Assembly: GCA_013339765.2 (NCBI GenBank) | Contig: JABSTR010001139.1 | Location: 646,001 to 710,000 of the forward strand | From: Haemaphysalis longicornis | Taxonomy: Eukaryota > Arthropoda > Arachnida > Ixodida > Ixodidae | Direction: 5' to 3' | Length of the DNA: 64,000 nucleotides | Shown here: one piece after another, positions 30,747 through 41,423 of the stretch | How the letters are laid out: the number at the start of each line of letters is the position of its first letter | Numbering within the stretch: position 1 is the first letter of the stretch | The notes under the pieces: model-generated | Databases searched by the model: none | What the model was told of the DNA's origin: nothing | What the model saw: only the letters and a program-made list of their open reading frames with translations | Program-made: the position numbers and the translations under genes

Positions 30747-30757
30747 ATCCAATAATT

Positions 30758-32214
30758 ATCACTCCCCAAAAAATGAAGGAAGCTCACACTTATAGCAACA
30801 ACGATAGAGTAAAGGTTGTTGCGGCAGCAGCAGCAAATCGGCTGCACTCAAGGGCTTAAATTTTCGTGATGGTCGTGAAGAATGCGTACCATCAAGCTTC
30901 CTTCATTTTTTCTTAACATTTCATAAATTGTTTATATTCCTTTCAAAACCGGTAAAACCGCCGTGTGCTTTCCCCAATGTTCTATACTGGTGGCCGTCCT
31001 TTGCAGTAACCCTGGCTTACCGGCGGGTCCGGTCGATCTGCACGGAGCACGGCGTAAGACATACCACGCGGGGATGGCGTCTGGCAAATAGGTCCCCGCC
31101 AAGAATAACACTCGCCGCGAAGTCAATGAAAGATGCGAATGCATGAATGAACGGATGCATCTGACAATAAATAAACGTGCTTAACTCGCGCTCTCGGTTC
31201 GCGCGATGGAGTGACTGCCACTGACAGCAATTAATGGCGGGGTGTTTTTTCGCACAGAATATCTCCGTCCTGAGCGTTTAGACTGGCCGGACCCGCTTCG
31301 GGACGCACTGCTGCGTGTCCCACATGTGCCACCTCCGTACCACTATATCGCTGATGCTTAGCGGCATAGTGAACGTGTCAGCCATCTGCAAGCATGACGC
31401 CATTTGGAGATAAATGACCAACTGAGTCAATCAATGTCTATGCTTAACGTTCGCTACCTTTACTTGTGGCGGATAACACCGAAGTGAAGTGCTGCCCAGA
31501 CCCTTCTGTGCTCTATGGAGTTTATTTTTGCGACCTGGAGGCTTTACACAGCTAACACGATTATAATAGTAGTGTGCACCGACGTTCGTGATGCTGACCT
31601 GCGCGGCCCCCAACCGGCCGCCTGCAGCGCCCGTTAACACGCAAGCTGGGTCTGCTCTTGGGATGCAAGGCCTCCCGTCAACTCCTGAGGCGCCGGTAGG
31701 ATTGACAGTGCAACAACCGACAAGCACGTGGCATACACGCCAGTTGTGAATGTTGCCATGTGCATGGGAGCAGCCATGGGAGCATGGGCTATGACGGCAG
31801 ATCAATCTTGACTCCTTGACCGCAATAATTTCCGAGTATGCTACTTCACACGAAGGTGACACAAGTTTCAGCTAGCTGTTCAACCCAAACGGCGGCGTAG
31901 AGGCTCCAAAAGGCCTCTTGCCCCGAACCATGGGCTTACCGTAATTTAACCGTAAGTTGTGCTTAACAGAGAGGAAGAACCAGCGACGGCGTGACAGTTT
32001 CCAAGGGTTATTCCTATGCACTTCCTTCTCGGAAGACTCTAGGCCCCAAGCTTTCACGCGAGAACCGCATCACGGGCGACGCCCTCGTCACGGACATGCT
32101 TTACACACAGCCGCACAGAACCTGGCACCAAGAGTTTTTACTATCGCCCTTTCCTTCGCCCTGAGCAGCGACTCGGTCACGCCGTCCCTTCGCCCGAAGC
32201 ACAGCGAGGCAGCA

Positions 32215-32248
<34 letters not shown>

Positions 32249-32799
32249 CTTTCGCCGTGCGTGGTTCGGCGGCCCGTTCACCTTGAGGCCGCGGCGACGC
32301 TGCTCGCGCGCCTCTTTTCGCCAACGACGGCATTCCTGCTCGACCGACGTCGCCGCCCAGCGGAAAACACGCGTGGGACAGGCCGTGCAATCCGTCGCTT
32401 GGCTCCCATGGAGCGAGGAGACGGAGCGGGCACGCACGACGAGGCTTATTTTCCAAGCTGCACCAGTGCCACGTCCCGAAGATTCTTGTTAGCTAGTGCA
32501 CAGCCAGCGCACCTTGCTTGGCATAGAACCAGTGTAGCTGAGAAGAGCTACACTTCCTCTGCACTGGTAAATAAAAAATGAACAGATGCTACACTGTTTG
32601 CACCAATGCAGCCGAATGAAGGTTAAAAAAAATGCCTTACGGGACTCGAATCGTTACAAGTACCCGTTTTGAAGCACAGAAGCGGCACAGTGGGCGCTGG
32701 CATTTGCCTTACACATGAAACAACCACCTAGCGCAAAGAAAAACCACACGCAATCTGTTACGTTGTCGAGCCCTGTGTCCTCGTTCATTCACTCCTCGT
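30758..32799. other. unassigned stretch with a GC-rich patch
   Basis: No gene is supported. A CpG-rich patch at about 32050-32500 contains a (GCG)n run at 32214-32245, which gives polyalanine in the 122-codon minus frame 32088-32456. Opposite-strand frames overlap it fully. A short hairpin (AGTGTAGCT / AGCTACACT) lies at about 32531-32554. The patch could be a promoter or first exon of an unseen gene, but nothing decides the strand. Confidence 0.4.
32214..32245. repeat. (GCG)n trinucleotide repeat
   Basis: About ten units of GCG within a GC-rich patch; reads as polyalanine or polyarginine depending on frame and strand. Confidence 0.85.
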
Positions 32800-32941
32800 G
32801 ATTGATTGTAGGGTTTAACGCGCCGACGCAACGCAGGCGATGAGGCGCGCCGTAGTGGAGGGCTCCGGATTAATTTTGACCACCTGGGGATCTTTAACGT
32901 GCGCCGATCTCGTACACACGGGCATTTTTGCTTTTCGCGTC
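32800..32941 (-). mobile_element. Ruka-like SINE, 5'-truncated
   Basis: On the minus strand the body runs from GCGAAAAGCAAAAATGCCCG through GAGATCGGCGCACGTTAAAG, AATTAATCCGGAGCCC and GCGTCGGCGCGTTAAACCC to a short AATCAATCA tail at 32800. The tRNA-like head is missing; the copy breaks off near 32941, where repeated TCCAACGAGACG motifs begin shortly after. It is close in sequence to 53642-53880. Confidence 0.85.
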
Positions 32942-32979
32942 CAATGCTCCGGATATTCATTTAATAGTAAGAGCCTGAA

Positions 32980-33106
32980 TGTCCAACGAGACGAAAGATC
33001 CACCGAGTCTGAAGGTCCAATCGAGCCTGAATGTCCAACGAGACGGAATATCCACTGTTGGACCTTTCGTCTCGTTGGATATTTCGTCTCGTTGGACCTT
33101 TAGACG
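32980..33106. repeat. inverted/direct repeat cluster built on TCCAACGAGACG
   Basis: GTCCAACGAGACG occurs at about 32981 and 33031, and its complement CGTCTCGTTGGA at about 33069 and 33086. TGGACC/GGTCCA half-sites lie between. The arrangement can fold into alternative hairpins. It begins about 40 bp beyond the truncated SINE at 32800-32941. No gene is seen here. Confidence 0.7.
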
Positions 33107-33115
33107 CTGAATCCT

Positions 33116-35354
33116 ATAGGAAGCCCAGGTCCCTGCTAGGTTGACTTCTGCACATCATTAAAGTCTCTCTCTCTCTATCTCTAGCCGCGTCATCGCGCCA
33201 CTCCGAAGCATCTGCTCAATCCCATGTGCAGCTTTCCCGCTCATGGCAGTCCTTTCAACAGTGATTACTCTGCAATTTTTTAGCGAAATGAAAAGTTCTT
33301 TTGCACAGCTAATATTTGGGGTGAATGCTTGCTTTGTGCACAGTTTCAAGTCGCGCGCTTTGCGCGACTGGGTTCCTGAGCCATGGGAACTATCCCATAG
33401 AAATGCATGGGGAGTAATATTTCACAGCGAATTACACAAAAACATATCCAGAAACCTGCAATATTCTTTTAGCGTTTTAATCTTCACGTTGACTTCTAGC
33501 TTTATGCCAAATATCATTTACCTAGAGTGGTTTTTCTAGGTTCCCGAGAGGTTGTAATTTTGAGCGAGAAAGCTGGGTATAGGCTATGCCCGAGAGGCGG
33601 GAAGTCTAAAACAGCCCATACCGCATGTACACGCACACTGTTGCCTACACAGACACCTCCATGCCAGGATGTGCAGCTTCTTAGCTGCCTTTCTGCCTTA
33701 CAAAGCTATGACTAGCGGTACTCCTCTTTCCACAAAAAGTTCTGCTACTACTCTGACTGAAAACAACAGCAATAAAATACCTTTCAAACCACAAGTTCGT
33801 GGAGTGCTAATGGTTCGAACTCGCGACCCACAGCTCCCAGCGAGCAGGCAAAGAGTCCGGCGATAGACGGAGCTGCGCCATTCTGTCTCGAAGGCGCACT
33901 TGGCTCGGTGGTGCGTCCTTGGGCGGCGCCAACGTCGGGCGCCCCTCTGCCCATTCATGAAGGCGTGCCCAGAGGTCAGAGCGGGGGAACGCCGAGAAAC
34001 GCACGACTCCGGAAACATCCACGGCGCCAAGGAAACAGAAACAAAAATATATGAATGTACGCACACTGGCGCTTTGTTTCCCGCCCGGAAAACAGCGTTT
34101 CACGGCGCTCTGCCGTTACTCCAATAGCCTCGGATGCACGCAGGAGGCCACGAAACGACGCCATTAGGAAGAAAGCGACCGTTCGGCCGAGTTTGCGCGA
34201 ATGACGAGCATAGCGTAAAAGACTCAGAAATGAGGGACTCGGGGCCATCTTTCAGAGATCAGGGGCTAGGAATTGCGCACAGCTAGCACCTTCAAAAAGA
34301 GAATGTGAAAAGGAAGGAGGGGGAGGGCGGTGCTACCAAGGTGCGAACACTTAGCGTAGCAATCCGCGGCAACAAACGAGCCTTTCGTCACGAGCGCAGA
34401 GGCATATACGTCAGCCATTGTTGGGACCGCCAAACCGCCACGGCGTTTTCTGCGCAATCTCGGCGGCGATGCCTGTTGCGTGGCTCCATCCAGCTCCGAG
34501 TGAAATAGCGCCAGCTGCAGTTTTCGCCTCTCGGTGGTGGAAATTCGGCCCTTTACTGCTGCGCCGCACGAAGACTTCCTCGAAGCAAATTGCTTCCCTA
34601 CGGAACGACGCGCCGCGTTCACGCCAGTTCACACGCTACTCACGCAAGTGCAAGCGGCAGGACTGCACGAGAGCTGATGGAGGCCTCTTATAAGACACAA
34701 GAGCGGAAGGAGGCGGCATGTACGAGTGACACCTGGGCGTTTCTTGCGTCTTGAGAGGACGGTCTCAGCGAATGGATCGGGCCCATCCCTTACGGGGCAA
34801 TCTTCGGAACAACTAGAGGGGCCTTTTGGAGCCGCGAGAAGCGTACCTTGAAGCCGCTATTTTCGCTGAAACGTGAATTTTAATGTAAATATAGTTATCA
34901 TCAGCACTGCCATAATAATAACAAATTATTGTGGCAACAAGATTGCGAGAACTGATACGTCCATTCCGCAGATCGTCTTCTACCTGTCATAAACATACCC
35001 ATCATTGTACGCGTTGTTCTACTTCATCAAATCTGGGCCGTCACCATGGGTTCCTGCTCGGTCGGGGAAGCCAGATTGAATCGTTCTCTGGATTAGCCTG
35101 CTTTCGTCTCTCAGTAATAATACTACTATCAATCATAAGTGATATGCTTACGATTCGTTCAACAGCTTGTGTGTCACGCGAGGACAGCCACCAAACAGTG
35201 CCCCACCGTGCACCTCGATCATCCCGCCATTGCGGAGTCCGGAGACTCTGCCAGATCGACGAAAGCCTCTGGAGAAGAAAGGCGGCTTTCCAGGCATGGC
35301 CGATGAATAAGCGCTGCGCTGATCCCGCTTTCTCCCATACTTCGAGCCCAGGTG
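33116..35354. other. long stretch without recognised genes
   Basis: A (CT)n patch at about 33163-33181 follows CATTAAAGT. This resembles the ATTAAAGT(CT)n ends of some retroelements, but no coding remnant precedes it. GC-rich frames at 33800-34700 occur on both strands and have no recognised motif. A B-box-like GGTTCGAACTC lies at 33811 without a matching A box that I can trust. Confidence 0.45.
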
Positions 35355-35440
35355 TCGGAACGAACTGTTTTTCGTTCCGCTTTTTCTTCCGTTCCAAAAA
35401 GAAAACTTCCTTCCGGTTCAGCTCCGGAACGAAAAAAATA
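35355..35440. repeat. GGAACGAA/TTCCGGTTC-rich repeat patch
   Basis: Alternating GGAACGAA, TTCGTTCCG, TTCCGTTCC, CCGGTTC and CCGGAACGAAAAAA motifs form a self-complementary low-complexity patch. It resembles the ends of the larger CGAACCGGTTCG patch at 36236-36395. The two may be parts of one element that was split by the SINE at 35803-36030 and other sequence. Confidence 0.5.
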
Positions 35441-35730
35441 ATGCTTCGTAACGGTACACAACGGTTCGTGGAAGCCCGCAAGAAAAATTGGGAATTGAGT
35501 TTACGCTGGGCTCTGGTACAAGAGCAGCATGATTTGTAGCTGCTTTCATTGAGTGTGCCGCTGTAATCAGCTGTTTTCGCTGCAATCGGTGTATGCCCCG
35601 CAACTACGCGAAACATAGCAGCTTATTTTTTGTCTTTGTTGTTATACATTGTTGTTGTTATTCATTATACAATTAATTTATTAACCACTCCATTAATTAT
35701 TTAATCAATCGAGTGGTTAATTGTTTATCT

Positions 35731-35802
35731 AATTGATTGATTGATTGATTGATTGATTGTGATTGATTGATTGATTGATTGGATTGATTGATTGATTGAT
35801 TG
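35731..35802. repeat. (GATT)n microsatellite, expanded SINE tail
   Basis: About 17 units of GATT with two interruptions, directly at the 3' end of the minus-strand SINE 35803-36030. Short AATC tails end the other copies of this SINE (32800, 53642), so this is most simply an expanded tail. Confidence 0.85.
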
Positions 35803-36030
35803 TAGACATTAACGCGCCGAAGGTACACGTGGACTATAAGACGTACCGTAGTGGAGGGCTCCGAATTAATTTCCACCATCTGGGGATCTTTAACGTGCGC
35901 CCAAAATATCGACACGCGGGCGTTTTCGCTTTTCGCCTCCATCATGAGAGCAGCCACCGCGGCAGAGATCGAAACAGCGTCTTCGGGCTCAGCAGCACAA
36001 CGCCTTAGCCCCTGAGCCACCGCGGCGGGT
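35803..36030 (-). mobile_element. Ruka-like tRNA SINE, full length
   Basis: On the minus strand it starts ACCCGCCGCGGTGGCTCAGG (tRNA-like head, A box region GTGGCTCAGGGGCTAAGG) and continues GTTGTGCTGCTGAGCCC. The B box is decayed (GTTTCGATCTC). Then follow GATGGAGGCGAAAAGCG, TTAAAGATCCCCAGATGGTG, GGAGCCCTCCACTACGG and GGCGCGTTAATG before the (AATC)n tail. Divergence from 53642-53880 is moderate. Confidence 0.88.
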
Positions 36031-36117
36031 CCTCAACTATCATGTCATGTTTCTGATTCCTTGTGTGTATTCATGTACAGCACCCTCTCACAACAATGGG
36101 TTCGATAATACAGGAAT

Positions 36118-36166
36118 GTCAATCAATCAATCAATCAATCAATCAATTAATCAATCAATCAATCGT
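36118..36166. repeat. (CAAT)n microsatellite
   Basis: About 11 units of CAAT/AATC with one substitution, facing the opposite way from the (GATT)n tract at 35731. It may be the tail of a decayed plus-strand SINE, but the 90 bases before it show no recognisable body. Confidence 0.8.
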
Positions 36167-36235
36167 TCAATGAGTGCATGAATAAAGAAACAAAGAAATC
36201 TTTTTATCTGACTAAATAAATAAATAAATCAGTGT

Positions 36236-36395
36236 GTCGAACCGAAAAAAATACCGGTTCGGTTACGGTTCTGGTTCAAGCGAAATCATTTCGTTCCGGT
36301 CAAGTTCCGGTTCGACAAAATCACGTACCGAACCGGTTCGCGAACCGGTTCGGGAGCTTGAACCGGTTCGCGAACCGGTTCTATTAGTTGAATTA
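36236..36395. repeat. palindrome-rich patch of CGAACCGGTTCG motifs
   Basis: Motifs GAACCGGTTCGCGAACCGGTTC, ACCGGTTCGG and TTCCGGTC recur several times; CGAACCGGTTCG is its own complement, and GAACCGGTTC appears at about 36331, 36343, 36361 and 36373. The stretch could fold many ways. Translated frames through it (RTEPVREPVRELEPVREPV) are simply the repeat. Confidence 0.8.
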
Positions 36396-36400
36396 TCACT

Positions 36401-38664
36401 TAAATTAGAAAAAAACATTTAGTTGTTTAAAACGAGTCAAATCAAAATACAAACAAAAATTCAAAATGCTGCTGTTCCTCAAGGGCAGTGGCGCAATTGC
36501 AAAGCAGGCTTTAAACAATTACGAGATATTAGAAAAACAGATGAAGTGGCGACGATTTACCACCTAGTTTCTCGCCCAGACTTTATGTTGTCCTAGCGAC
36601 TATTGATAAAGCCACCGCCAAGAGATATGACGGTGGGATATATTTTCTGTCCTTTCCTTTTTTGTTAAAATCGCAATCGTCGCTCAGGAATCGCCCATCA
36701 CGCTAACCTTGAAGCCTTAAATTTAGGCCTGCGTGCTGGCGCTTTCAAATACCAGCGCTTAATACCAATGGCGCGCATTTTTTATATTTGTAACAAAACA
36801 GAAAAATCCTATAACAGGCACATAAATACTACCAATGAATTAGATTATTTGGTCACCCTGAATAATTTGTTAGCTGTCACCTTATCGAATGTGTTAGCCG
36901 CACTTTTGTTAAAAGTAAGCTTTAGTTAACGCTCAGTCACTGCATTATTGCTCTGACCACTGCAATTCCTTTTGCGATAGCTATACCGGATTACAATCAG
37001 TATCAGGAAAGATGATCGACTTCATGGGAACGAAAGGCGACTCTATATGCCAGTGACTGACGGTAATCTCCCACTTGGCTGCATAGAAGTTGGAATGACT
37101 GCTCAAAATGACTGCCATTATTATGCCCTCCAAAAAATTGTGCGGCATGTTTCTTTCAGCTTTCCGTGAAACGGAAGTTATTATTGTTCAGTAGTGGTTG
37201 GCCTGTTGGTTTTCTGTTAGTATCGTATCCTGCCGATGTTAAGGGTCGTTGTTCCAACTTCACACATTTGTCTGTAGTGAGTATACGACCTCGAAATCAC
37301 GTTTTTCTTTTGCTGTAGCTAGTGACGACATTGCCCGTTTCATTTTGCATGGATTTTCTTCATTTTTTTTTATTCGTGTGCCGGTACAATAGCCTACAGC
37401 CACTAAATTATCTAAGCTTTTAGGGACACTACAAAGGTCTAACAGCTGTCCCTGGGCACGTTAATAAACTGTTGATTAATTTATTGATTGACCGATAACC
37501 ACTAAAATCCCTATTACTGTACTTTACTGAAAGTCCTCAAACTTCGTGAAATATTGCTCGGCAGCTGTCTATAAAATTGAGAAATCAATGGAACACGCAT
37601 CCGTTTTATAGGGCCACAATAACACATTAAGACAGCAAGCAGACAACGCTACTCGTGAGCATTAGGCTTACTACCCTGAAATTGTAAACAGACGCAACAG
37701 TGAAAAGCAGGTGCACTACCCGAGCGATGTGTGTATTCAGTTTGTGCATACAGGCACCGAAACACGGCTGTATTTGGATGTTTCGTCTTTCTTATGTGCA
37801 AAGAAACAAACGTTCAGGTTATCAATTTCAACGAGGCCTTTCAAGTGGCGATTAATGAAATGATTTGAAGCCAACATTTCTTCCGGAATAAAACATCTCG
37901 CAGTATATGTGTAAGAGCTGCCCCATCGTATAGGCGTTTTTGGTTGCAGAAGAAGGCCCTCGAACTACGAATTACTTTGAAGTCGATTGAATTATCGTGC
38001 CACCGCCAAACAAACTTTTCGAACGTCGGAATCCGAAACGGCAGTAATGCGCAGTCATTACCAGAACCTTACTCTAAAAGCATAACGTTTTATATCCTCA
38101 AAATAAATGCATTATTGGTCAAGTCTGGAAACTAGACTTTGGATATATCGATCCAAATATTTTGTTGTATTAAGTTTAAGAAGAATTCAACAAAGTTGCC
38201 TTATGATGATGATGATGATGATAATAATAATAATGTTATCGCTATAAAAGTTGAAATGTAGATGATTGGTAGCTTCAGAATAGACAAGGAGAAATTGGAA
38301 AGTAAAAGAACCAACTAGCGTATAGGAAGCCGGGTTTATACGCGCTTTGTGACAAATGGAAATGGAGTTTAGAGAAATGGACGAAGTGATCTCCACGGAT
38401 GGCCGCACCGCCACAGACGACTGCGGTCAGGGAAATAAATTTGGGTAATTCTGTCGGGAAAAAAACGAAGGAAATGGTTTCTCCCCAAACAGCAGGTGGT
38501 TCGGACGAAATACCAATGCAGCTGATAAGGATGGCGGCACTGACAACGGCCCTAGAGACAATGTGATACAGGCGTCATATAATATATGCTTTTTTGTCTG
38601 AAACAAAATGAATTAAACAAACGGAAATTCAAATCAAGCAAATGGCGGAGGATTGGCTCCGCAG
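36401..38664. other. AT-rich stretch without recognised genes
   Basis: The composition shifts to AT-rich with few frames over 60 codons. Only a (GAT)n(AAT)n microsatellite at about 38203-38235 is worth noting. Nothing resembling an exon with splice sites was recognised. Confidence 0.55.
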
Positions 38665-38770
38665 TAGGATGGCGACGAGGAGGATACACATCTTTATTGT
38701 GTAGTAAATTTGTACGGCGTCTTCAGGAGGTGGAGTCCTCAGTCCAGGACCCCACATGCTTTGCCAGCCG

Positions 38771-39912
38771 CTACAGCCCGCTCCACCAGTCGAAGCTGGT
38801 CGGACAGGCATGAGCCGGACAGGGCGCGCCTCCAGAGCTCGGGAGAGTTGTACGGATTCGGCATGGGGAGAGGGTGGGAGGGGCATCCACCAACCATGTG
38901 GAAAAGAGTACAGTCTGCTCCACAGAAGGGGCAACTAGGGGACGTACTAATTTGTTCGGAGTAGTGGCAGCGCCTGTCCAGACTGTCACATCGTCGGCAT
39001 AGATACCATGCTTAATTTTTGGAAGAGCCGCAAGGCGTTGTGGCAGTTTGATTAGGGCGATATTAAAGAGCATTGGTGAGAGTACTGCTCCTTGTGGAGT
39101 GCCTCTGCTCGCCAGGTTGATGGAGTGGGACTTTGCTTCACCGACGTGGATCACCGCTTGCCTGTTTGTGAGGAAGTTGTGCGTTCTTCGCAATGCAGCT
39201 CTCGCAGGTGGGCCAAAATGACTGAGTGAGACACATTGTCAAATGCCCCCTTGAAGTATAATGCCAGCATCGCTGTGGGGGAGTGCCGGGTGGCCGGGGT
39301 CATGACCTGTTCTTTGATCTAGAGGAGGATGTCCTGGGTGGCGAGGTGAGGTCTGAAGCCAAACATAGAGGCCGGCATCAGATCCCGATCGTCTATGTGA
39401 CGCTGGAGGCGAGCGAGGACGATATGCTCCATGAGTTTGCCGATACAAGAGATAGGTCGGAGGTTGTCAATGGATGGGGGCTTGTTCGGTTTTGGAATGA
39501 GGCGAACGTTGGCGAGCTTCCATTCGGCAGGAATGTTGCCCTCTCGCCACACTCTATTGAGGCACGCGGTGAGGGACACGAGGGAGTCGTCATCGAGGTT
39601 GGATAGAAGCCTGTTGGAAACTCCATCGGGACCCGGTGCCGTGTTTTTCCGTAAGCGAGCCAGTGCCGCTCGTACCTCCGAGATGAGGATGCCTTGATCC
39701 AGTGTGGGGTTTGGCTCGCCATCGTAGTCTATGTGGCGCTGTTGAGGATCAGGTGGGAAGAATTTTGCCTCAAGGTTCGTCAGAAGTGTGTCTGTTGAGT
39801 GTTTGTGCAGGAGGGCCCGCAGTTGGTTCAGTGACGTTGTCTTCGAGGTAGAGGGGTCCAGGAAGTAGCGAAGAATTTTCCAGGTCTCTGACGTGCTCAC
39901 ATGATTACCCAT
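38771..39912 (-). pseudogene. LINE reverse transcriptase region, broken and deleted
   Basis: The frame 39912-39319 carries the RT fingers (TAPGPDGVSNRLL, IPAEWKLANVRLIPKP, LRPISCIGKLMEHIV, FGFRPHLATQD). Motif A near 39250 reads LALYFKGAFDN, where the first Asp of LxLDLKGAFDNV is a Tyr. The frame 39193-38771 has GTPQGAVLSPMLFN (motif B) and GIYADDVTVW (motif C, both Asp intact). Soon after YADD the sequence jumps to the C-terminal CPFCGADCTLFHMVGGCP knuckle in a shifted frame. Frameshifts separate motifs A and B. Confidence 0.85.
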
Positions 39913-40139
39913 GGCGTCACAAAGGGAGAGCCAACTCTCACGGCAAAGTTCACGTGTGTATTTTGCCGCCTTTTCAGTGAGCTGCGCAATGCGCTTGCGG
40001 AGTTTTCTATTGTGTCGTTGCTTTTTCCAGCGCTTTTGAAGGCCGCGTCTAGCTTTCCATATGTGTAGAAGGTGTGTGTCTACGCAGGGATTGTCGGTAC
40101 TTGTAACTTAGTAGTACAAGCGGCCCGGTCCTGAATAAG

Positions 40140-41069
40140 TTGGGTTATCCACGCGGAACTACTAGTCTTCCTCCATCGGATCTGGGATGTCCTCTGTATG
40201 CCGTGGTGACCTCATTTTCCGAAAACCAACCCAGTCTGTTAAGGAGGCACGTCCCACTGTGCAGCGCAGGGCCTGAAATGACATTTTCAATAATAAAATG
40301 ATCACTGCCCAGTGCCTCTTGCAATTGTTTCGCTGTACGCATGTCACCTGCTTGTTGCTCAGGGAAAGGTCTGGCGTTGCATCACGGCAGGTGCTTGTGC
40401 CCGTGCGAGTGGGTATGTTGCGCTCGTTAAGAATCACCCACGCTTTCTCGTCTATATACTTGTGAAGGTAGTTGCCCCTTGGATTCGCGTAAGCGTAACC
40501 CTAAAGCGGGTGCGCCGCGTTGAAGCCTCCACTGACGATAAGCTGATGCCTGCCTGCTTTCTTTCGAGCCACTTCTAGCGTGTCATTCAGGGCCTGTGGG
40601 GAACATTTAGGTCTGCAGTATACGTTGAGATGGAAGATGGGTACGGAGTTCTTTGAGCCCTTGGCGGGCAGTAGTTCTAGGAGTATGCCAGGGGCTCCTG
40701 CGAGGGGTAGGTGGTGCTGTATAGCGGTGACTGACCTGGGTACCAGCGTGTGTAACACTTGAGTGCCATCAGCATGAAAGGTGATATATCCAGGTAGCGA
40801 AGCGTATGAGTTGGTTTCTTGTAAGGCGATAACGTGCGGGGGTTTTTTCTTGAGTTGTTATATAACTGGATAAGTTCTGCGCGTTTTTCGCGGAACCTGC
40901 GGAAGTTCCACTGCCAAACTACTGTTTCGCCGCGGTTCCGTCTATCCTTATTAGGAGGACCCATCTTCTTCCATGGCATCTTTGGGTGGAGGAGGAAGGG
41001 AGTTAGTGACGCGAGTGCACTGTCTGGGAGAAGCTTCAATTCTCGCGAGTCGTTCCTCGAAATTGGCAT
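40140..41069 (-). pseudogene. LINE APE-type endonuclease region, broken
   Basis: Successive minus-strand frames show VWQWNFRRFREKRAEL (start of the domain), LHTLVPRSVTAIQHHLP, FHLNVYCRPKC and VSGGFNAAHPL, where VSGDFNA is expected. Then come ATPDLSLSN and ALGSDHFII, the SDH motif that closes the APE active site. The G for D replacement in GDFNA removes a catalytic residue, and at least two frameshifts separate the pieces. The enzyme would normally nick target DNA to prime reverse transcription. Confidence 0.78.
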
Positions 41070-41423
41070 GCATATCTTTGAGGGCTTGCATGGTCTGATT
41101 GAGTTGCTCCGTAATCGTTTGTTGCGAGGAGGTCAGCTGCTGCAGAAAAGAACGTATACCCATCACCTCGTCTCGAGGTGATAAATGGCGTGGGATTTGT
41201 TGGCGTTACCTGGCCCAACGTGGGGGGGAGGGTTGTGGGAAGAGGGGGGTTGCACCACCGCCTGGTGGGAGGGAAGTGCGGGGATGCTTCATAGGATCAT
41301 TTGATAGCGGGGGAGAGTTGTTGCGGGGAAGGTGAAGGGGAGTTGGCTGTTTTCGTTAACGAGGCCCGCAGTTCTGCGAGCTCCTGTCCTTGCAGCTGTG
41401 TTATGATTGCGCCATATTTATCC

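Noticed and set aside
30748..30847. N-terminal extension of the RTE-type reverse transcriptase frame
   Set aside because: These codons lie outside the element, beyond the target duplication at 30747-30757, so the ATG at 30847 belongs to flanking DNA.
32088..32456. Alanine-rich minus-strand frame
   Set aside because: The alanine run comes from (GCG)n and an equally long frame exists on the other strand; no basis to choose.
33800..33870. tRNA gene suggested by GGTTCGAACTC at 33811
   Set aside because: No A box at proper spacing and no paired stems on either strand.
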